Origin: CAZSAA01 sp964604915
Lineage (GTDB): Bacteria > Patescibacteriota > Patescibacteriia > Patescibacteriales > UBA12465
Direction of reading: 5' to 3'
DNA length: 36,410 nt
Assembly: GCA_964604915.1 (NCBI GenBank)
Contig: CAZSAA010000005.1
Span: forward strand, 1-36,410
Part shown: positions 32,802-36,410 of the stretch, one piece after another
How the letters are laid out: every line of letters starts with the position of its first letter
Position numbering within the stretch: position 1 is the stretch's first letter
Program-made: the position numbers and the translations under genes
The notes under the pieces: generated by a model
What the model was told of the DNA's origin: nothing
Database searches by the model: none
Seen by the model: the letters and a program-made list of their open reading frames with translations, nothing else

Positions 32802-32807
32802 TATAAT
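32802..32807 (+). promoter_or_regulatory. -10 element upstream of rpsB
   Basis: A perfect TATAAT with a T-rich run after it. The nearest TTGATA lies 28 bp upstream, too far for a normal -35 spacing, so the call rests on the -10 alone. Confidence 0.5.
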
Positions 32808-32818
32808 TTTTTCTTGTT

Positions 32819-32874
32819 TATATCTAAACTAAAGATATAGATTATCCGGGCAGTAGCTCGGGCCATATGGTCCG
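32819..32874 (+). promoter_or_regulatory. rpsB leader with two hairpins
   Basis: TATATCT (32819-32825) pairs with AGATATA (32833-32839), and CGGGCC (32859-32864) pairs with GGTCCG (32869-32874, one G-T). Leaders of ribosomal protein genes often carry such structures for feedback by the protein itself, here S2. No known S2 leader pattern is recognisable, so this is an inference from position and fold. Confidence 0.4.
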
Positions 32875-32892
32875 GGGTTAAAGAAAAAGAAT

Positions 32893-33615
32893 ATGATCCA
32901 ACTACCATCAGTAGAAGAGATGCTGAAATCCGGCATGCACTTCGGCCATCGCACCAACCGCTGGCACCCTAAAATGAAGCCGTATATCTTCGGCGTCAAG
33001 AACGGCTTGTACGTGATCGACCTGGTCAAGAGCCGGGAAATGCTCGGCCAAGCTATCGAATTCATGTCTAACCTCGTCATGGAGGGCAAGAGCATCCTGT
33101 TTGTGGGCACCAAGAACCAAGTGAAGGCGACCATGAAGAAGGCGGCGGAGGATTCCGGCCAGGCCTATGTCGTGGGTAAATGGCTGGGTGGCTATATCAC
33201 CAACTTCCCGATCGTGAAGAAGTCCATCAAGAAATATCAGGACCTCATTGAGAAACAGGCGACCGGCAAGCTCGAGAAATATACCAAGAAAGAACAATTA
33301 GACTTCGCCCGCGATATCAAGAAGCTAGAAGCTAGAGTGGGTGGGCTCGTCGGCCTTAACAAGCTGCCTGACGCCTTGTTTATCTGGGACATCAAGGAAG
33401 AGAAGACCGCGGTAGATGAGGCCAGAGCTAAGCATATCCCGATCATTGCCATCTGTGATACCAATACCAACCCGGAAGTCGCTAATTACCCCATCCCGGG
33501 CAATGATGATTCCACCAAGACTATCGAGCTCGTGCTCGCCTCCGTCAAGAAGAACCTGATCGAAGCCAAGAAGAATCAGAAGGCGGCAGCCGAAGCCAAG
33601 AAGGAGGAAAAATAA
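32893..33615 (+). CDS. rpsB: 30S ribosomal protein S2
   Basis: S2 binds the body-head junction of the small ribosomal subunit. LLKSGMHFGHRTNRWHPKMKPYIF-like opening (here in residues 10-32), IDLVKSREML, FVGTKNQ, KWLGGYITNF and ALFIWDIKEEKTAVDEA, then DTNTNPEVANYPIPGNDD, all match. The 240-aa length is standard, with a Lys/Ala-rich C-terminal tail. It is followed 11 bases later by tsf, the almost universal partner. A leader with hairpins precedes it. Confidence 0.98.
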   Translation: MIQLPSVEEMLKSGMHFGHRTNRWHPKMKPYIFGVKNGLYVIDLVKSREMLGQAIEFMSNLVMEGKSILFVGTKNQVKATMKKAAEDSGQAYVVGKWLGGYITNFPIVKKSIKKYQDLIEKQATGKLEKYTKKEQLDFARDIKKLEARVGGLVGLNKLPDALFIWDIKEEKTAVDEARAKHIPIIAICDTNTNPEVANYPIPGNDDSTKTIELVLASVKKNLIEAKKNQKAAAEAKKEEK

Positions 33616-33626
33616 TTCATAAAAAT

Positions 33627-34415
33627 ATGGAAGAGATAAAAAAACTAAGAGAAATGACCGGCGCTGGCATGGTCGACTGCAAGAAGGCCTTGGATGAGGC
33701 GAATGGAGATATCGAGCAGGCGGTCGAGATCCTGCGCAAGAAGGGAATTGCCAAGTCTGCCAAGCGTGGCGATCGCGAAACCAACGAAGGCGTAGTCAAG
33801 GTCATCGCCAAGGGCAACAAGGCCTATATGGCCGAACTCAATTCCGAGACCGATTTCGTTGCCCGTAATGACAAGTTCCAGGAATTCGGCCTGCAGATCC
33901 TTACTCTCATGGAGAAGGGGGTCGAGAAGGTTGAAGATTTGCTTAACGAGAATATGGCTGGCAGTACCGTCGCGGAAGCTCTCGCTAATTTGAGTGGCGT
34001 CATCGGCGAGAAGCTTGATATCAAGCGCATCGCTAGCGTTTCTGGCGAGAGTGTCGCGGCATATTCGCATCTGGGCGGCCGTATGGGCGTCATCGTTGCC
34101 TTGGACAAGCCGGGCAAGGAAGACTTAGCCATGGATATCGCCATGCAGATCGCCGCCGCTAACCCCAAATACCTTGACTCTAGCCAAGTAGATCCAGCTG
34201 AACTCGAGAAGGAAAAGGAGATATACCGCGAACAGCTGGCCAAGGAAGGCAAACCGGAAGCGATTATCGAGAAGATTCTCGCCGGCAAGGTTGCTAAATA
34301 CTACAGTGAAGTCTGCCTGGTAGACCAGGAATATATCAAGGACGATAAGAAGAAGGTCAAGGATGTCTTGGGAGAGGCCAAGATCCTGGACTTCAAGCGG
34401 TTCAGCTTGGTATAA
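33627..34415 (+). CDS. tsf: translation elongation factor Ts
   Basis: EF-Ts is the exchange factor that recycles EF-Tu from GDP to GTP form. The UBA-like N-terminus KLREMTGAGMVDCKKALDEA, then the ELNSETDFVARNDKF core that contacts EF-Tu, and the following dimerisation part are clear. At 262 aa it is slightly shorter than E. coli EF-Ts. An AGGAGG lies about 21-26 bases before its ATG within the end of rpsB, too far to serve as a usual ribosome-binding site. The extended -10 of the next gene overlaps its stop. Confidence 0.98.
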   Translation: MEEIKKLREMTGAGMVDCKKALDEANGDIEQAVEILRKKGIAKSAKRGDRETNEGVVKVIAKGNKAYMAELNSETDFVARNDKFQEFGLQILTLMEKGVEKVEDLLNENMAGSTVAEALANLSGVIGEKLDIKRIASVSGESVAAYSHLGGRMGVIVALDKPGKEDLAMDIAMQIAAANPKYLDSSQVDPAELEKEKEIYREQLAKEGKPEAIIEKILAGKVAKYYSEVCLVDQEYIKDDKKKVKDVLGEAKILDFKRFSLV

Positions 34416-34416
34416 T
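34408..34416 (+). promoter_or_regulatory. extended -10 promoter of the RicT-like gene
   Basis: TGGTATAAT is a strong extended -10 element lying across the tsf stop codon. No clear -35 is needed for such promoters. Transcription would begin near 34423. Confidence 0.7.
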
Positions 34417-34436
34417 TAGATGGCCATTTAGATAGA

Positions 34437-34464
34437 GCGAAGGGCAGGGCATCCTGCCTTTCGC
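34437..34464 (+). promoter_or_regulatory. strong hairpin just before the RicT-like gene
   Basis: GCGAAGGGCAGG pairs with CCTGCCTTTCGC (12 bp, one G-T) around a GCAT loop. No T run follows. It ends 4 bases before ATG 34469 and 19 before ATG 34484, so it may control translation or RNA stability. Confidence 0.6.
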
Positions 34465-34483
34465 GTATATGTCAACAATAGCT

Positions 34484-35272
34484 ATGAAGATACTAAATAT
34501 CCGCCTCGCCCCCTGGGAAAAGGCGGAAACATATTCGACTGAATCATCCGACTTAGCCAAGGGCGACCGGGTTATCCTGGAAAAGGATGGTAAGGAAGAA
34601 GTCGGCCAGATCCTTTGCGATGATGTCCGGATGGAAGGAGTGAAGATCGAGGAATTGCCGAGCATCAAGCGTCGCGCTAGCGCTGACGACCTTTCGCGTT
34701 TGCCTAATAAGGCGGAGAAAGAGAAAGCGATTTCCATTGCTAAGGACATGGCTGAGCGTTTAGGCTTGGACATGAAGTTCGTCGACGTCTCATATTCTGT
34801 CGATAGAGGGAGGATAAACTTCGCGTTCATAGCGGATGGCCGGATTGATTTTCGCAGCTTGGTCAAAGATATGATCGGCTATTTCAATGCCAACATCCGC
34901 CTTACCCAGATTGGCGCCCGAGACGAGGCCCGTCTATGCGGCGATTGCGGCGGTTGCGGCCGGACGCTTTGTTGCCAGGGTTGCGTCAAGAATTTCTCTT
35001 CGGTCACCTCAGAGATGGCGGAAGCTCAGCAGATATCCCATCGCGGCAGCGACCGGATTTCTGGCATGTGCGGTCGCCTGATGTGCTGCCTGTCTTTTGA
35101 ATTCGAGAATTATAAGCGGATGGAGGACGAATTACCGCCTCTGGGTACGGTCATGAAGGTAAAGGGGCAGCAGGGAAAAGTCATTTCTCATAACATCGTC
35201 AAGCGTTCGGTCAACGTGAGGTTCGAGAACAAGAAGGATAATACCGTGCAGGTGGTGGAAGTGAAGATCTAG
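34484..35272 (+). CDS. ricT: PSP1-domain protein, RicT (YaaT) family
   Basis: RicT-type proteins help regulate RNase Y and bind [4Fe-4S] clusters through conserved cysteines. The PSP1 domain fills the first 150 residues. The cysteine block LCGDCGGCGRTLCCQGC is followed by GMCGRLMCCLSFE, which is the family's cluster-binding signature. The 262-aa length fits. ATG 34484 is chosen because the upstream ATG 34469 adds only five residues and lies right against the hairpin. A promoter at 34408 and the hairpin suggest separate control from tsf. Confidence 0.88.
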   Translation: MKILNIRLAPWEKAETYSTESSDLAKGDRVILEKDGKEEVGQILCDDVRMEGVKIEELPSIKRRASADDLSRLPNKAEKEKAISIAKDMAERLGLDMKFVDVSYSVDRGRINFAFIADGRIDFRSLVKDMIGYFNANIRLTQIGARDEARLCGDCGGCGRTLCCQGCVKNFSSVTSEMAEAQQISHRGSDRISGMCGRLMCCLSFEFENYKRMEDELPPLGTVMKVKGQQGKVISHNIVKRSVNVRFENKKDNTVQVVEVKI

Positions 35273-35298
35273 GGAAAATATACGATGATATATGCGAT

Positions 35299-35322
35299 AA
35301 GGCCGGACTTTCCGGCCTTTTT
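35299..35322 (+). terminator. terminator after the RicT-like gene
   Basis: AAGGCCGGA and TCCGGCCTT form a 9-bp perfect stem with a CTT loop, ending in five Ts. The final Ts also form the -35 box of the next promoter. Confidence 0.9.
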
Positions 35323-35349
35323 GACACCGGTTATGGTATATGATAGGAT
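35321..35349 (+). promoter_or_regulatory. promoter of the PurE-like gene, overlapping the terminator
   Basis: TTGACA at 35321-35326 and TAGGAT at 35344-35349 with a 17-bp spacer; TGA before the -10 gives an extended element. The leader to ATG 35424 is about 68 bases. Confidence 0.78.
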
Positions 35350-35423
35350 GGCATGATATTTGTTTGATATCCGTAAGTCGGGAAGACGTATTCTTCCTAT
35401 TGAACATTAAAAAATATTAAAAA

Positions 35424-35939
35424 ATGAGAAAGATAGCGGTAATAATCGGGTCGCTAAGCGATTTGCAGCAATGCGGCCATGGCTTGCACCAATTGGCCAA
35501 GTACCAGGCAGAGGGTTCGGCACAAGTGTTCGGGGTCTATATCCGCAGCCAGCACCGTAATACTCTGGAAACGCAAGAGCTATTGAAGGAACTGGTAAAT
35601 GTCGGAGTTGACGCTATCGTTGTCGGCGCTGGGTGGGCTAACCACCTTACTGGCTGTTGTGATGCCTTCTTGAGATATACTCTCAGGAATAACAGCGTCC
35701 GGGTCATCGGTGTCGCTTTCCGGGATGAGTCACAGGCTCGTCGGACCCAAGCGGCGGTACTCTCGATTACTGAAGTGCCGGGAACACAAGTTGCCTTTGA
35801 AGATTATATCGGGGCAGATGGCTTCTATCGCGCTTGCCAGAAAGCCGCCCAGGGAGAATTGGGGGTGATAAAGTTGCCCGAGCCGAAACCAGCCAAGGAT
35901 TTTAGGCTTGAAGAGGCGGTATCCTTGAGTTGTGAATGA
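35424..35939 (+). CDS. purE: PurE-like protein
   Basis: The family's flavodoxin-like fold begins AVIIGSLSDLQQC, with SQHRN in place of the usual SAHRT (catalytic His kept) and GAGWANHLTG where PurE has GAGGAAHLPG. PurE converts N5-carboxyaminoimidazole ribonucleotide or AIR to CAIR in purine synthesis. The 171-aa length fits class I PurE. Several positions differ and no other purine gene is near, so it may use another substrate. It has its own promoter and terminator. Confidence 0.8.
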   Translation: MRKIAVIIGSLSDLQQCGHGLHQLAKYQAEGSAQVFGVYIRSQHRNTLETQELLKELVNVGVDAIVVGAGWANHLTGCCDAFLRYTLRNNSVRVIGVAFRDESQARRTQAAVLSITEVPGTQVAFEDYIGADGFYRACQKAAQGELGVIKLPEPKPAKDFRLEEAVSLSCE

Positions 35940-35956
35940 GGAATAAAAAAGTTAGA

Positions 35957-35986
35957 AAGCGGTTGTCATCATGGCAATCGTTTTTT
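35957..35986 (+). terminator. terminator after the PurE-like gene
   Basis: AAGCGGTTGTC and GGCAATCGTTT pair over 11 bp (three G-T pairs) around ATCAT, with a run of Ts from 35981. Confidence 0.78.
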
Positions 35987-36039
35987 CTTGATTTTAGCCC
36001 TAATATTCACAACATAAGGCATTAATCTCTCAAAAACCC

Positions 36040-36068
36040 TTGACATAAATTAAGATTTGTTATACAAT
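36040..36068 (+). promoter_or_regulatory. sigma70 promoter of the last gene
   Basis: A perfect TTGACA at 36040-36045 and TACAAT at 36063-36068 with exactly 17 bp between. Transcription would start near 36075. Confidence 0.9.
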
Positions 36069-36100
36069 ATTACGATACTTAAAAACCAGTATCTCCCAAT

Positions 36101-36119
36101 CTGACGGGGAAGGCGTCAG
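36101..36119 (+). promoter_or_regulatory. leader hairpin enclosing a purine-rich ribosome-binding-like site
   Basis: CTGACG and CGTCAG form a perfect 6-bp stem whose 7-base loop (GGGAAGG) resembles a Shine-Dalgarno sequence, about 10 bases before ATG 36124. TCTCCC at 36092-36097 could instead pair with the GGGGA, giving two alternative folds. Confidence 0.4.
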
Positions 36120-36123
36120 AATC

Positions 36124-36410
36124 ATGTATTTTAAAAATAAAACAATGGAAAAAAGTAGCCAAAATCCTAGTTTCGGACAAGGGCTGGAACTGGCTGGTAT
36201 CATTACTAAGGCGATTGCCAGCGCCGTCAAGAAAACAAATGCCGATTCGGATAAAGTCCAGGCGGTAATCAGCAAACCGGGAGTAATCTTCCAGCTTGTT
36301 GAAGACCTGTTCGCTGAAGACGGAAAAATTAAGCAGAACCCTTCGATCTTGAAGCTTATCTCCGCCGGAGAAAAGATCATGATTGAAGCGCTCGATGGTA
36401 AGGCGTACAT
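36124..36410 (+). CDS. hypothetical protein, partial at the right edge
   Basis: About 95 codons are visible from ATG 36124 (or ATG 36145) to the window end with no stop. The part seen is soluble, with a polar N-terminus, a helix GLELAGIITKAIASAVKK, and a segment LKLISAGEKIMIEALDGKAY. I have the impression of a common Patescibacteria hypothetical family, but give it no function. It has a near-perfect promoter and a structured leader, so it is probably well expressed and perhaps regulated. Confidence 0.75.
   Translation, partial: MYFKNKTMEKSSQNPSFGQGLELAGIITKAIASAVKKTNADSDKVQAVISKPGVIFQLVEDLFAEDGKIKQNPSILKLISAGEKIMIEALDGKAY

Noticed and set aside
33601..33606. AGGAGG near the end of rpsB as a ribosome-binding site for tsf.
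   Set aside because: It lies more than 20 bases before the tsf ATG, too far for normal use, and sits inside the lysine/glutamate-rich end of rpsB.
1..36410. Recoding of UGA to glycine, known from some Patescibacteria (Gracilibacteria and Absconditabacteria).
   Set aside because: mraZ, rlmN and other complete genes end normally at TGA, and no gene here needs UGA to be read as an amino acid.
1..36410. CRISPR arrays, insertion sequences, attachment sites and an origin of replication.
   Set aside because: No spaced direct repeats, no transposase or integrase gene, no tRNA-linked att-like repeats and no DnaA-box cluster were seen.

Overview
The window looks like part of a scaffold from an ultra-small bacterium of the Candidate Phyla Radiation (Patescibacteria; a Parcubacteria-type lineage fits best). 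I infer this from gene content: a very short TsaB, a sigma-region-4/HARE-HTH fusion, DUF4012 and beta-sandwich surface proteins, YYLGRP-repeat proteins, a pyruvate kinase lacking its C domain, a MurF lacking its N-terminal domain, and an orphan PurE-like protein. All recognisable genes lie on the + strand. TAA, TAG and TGA all serve as stops, so the code looks standard. A run of ten Ns at 2802-2811 marks a scaffold gap.

Region 1 (1-4157) is AT-rich; hand counts of sample lines give 25-38% GC against about 53% in a line from the core region. It holds several small membrane proteins that seem to form a tandem, partly degraded family, a 288-aa multi-spanning membrane protein, a radical SAM/SPASM enzyme broken by the gap, and a 192-aa protein with an HExxH metal-protease motif. 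None is a clear housekeeping gene. This is the most novel-looking part of the window.

Region 2 (4202-5889) is a short operon: tRNA dihydrouridine synthase, an unrecognised 113-aa protein, and a short TsaB-like protein, closed by a good terminator. Region 3 (5970-13659) is a trimmed division and cell-wall cluster, mraZ-rsmH-ftsL-ftsI-murF, running into rmlD, rmlA and a family 2 glycosyltransferase. It starts from a near-consensus sigma70 promoter followed by three GGTGAA repeats spaced exactly 10 bp, which look like an MraZ operator.

Region 4 (13700-22999) begins with the sigma4/HARE-HTH gene, which has its own promoter and terminator. It continues with a cell-surface operon (membrane protein, family 4 glycosyltransferase, DUF4012 protein, beta-sandwich surface protein) that ends in a divergent tRNA-guanine transglycosylase lacking the zinc cysteines. 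An AT-rich NUDIX gene (23092-23628) follows as a compositional outlier.

Region 5 (23731-29041) carries pyk, eno, a membrane-anchored metallophosphoesterase and rlmN, then an iron-type superoxide dismutase. Region 6 (29056-32750) has a histidine phosphatase, a secreted transglutaminase-like protein, a THUMP-like-domain methyltransferase and a TM2-domain protein. Region 7 (32802-36410) has rpsB, tsf, a RicT/PSP1 protein, a PurE-like protein and the start of a further gene.

A genome-wide signal stands out: almost no gene has a Shine-Dalgarno sequence, but 18 of the 38 starts I chose read AT-ATG. Many intergenic spacers contain clear promoters, hairpin terminators or leader hairpins. I found no tRNA, rRNA, CRISPR array, insertion sequence or stretch of more than 300 bases without a gene.
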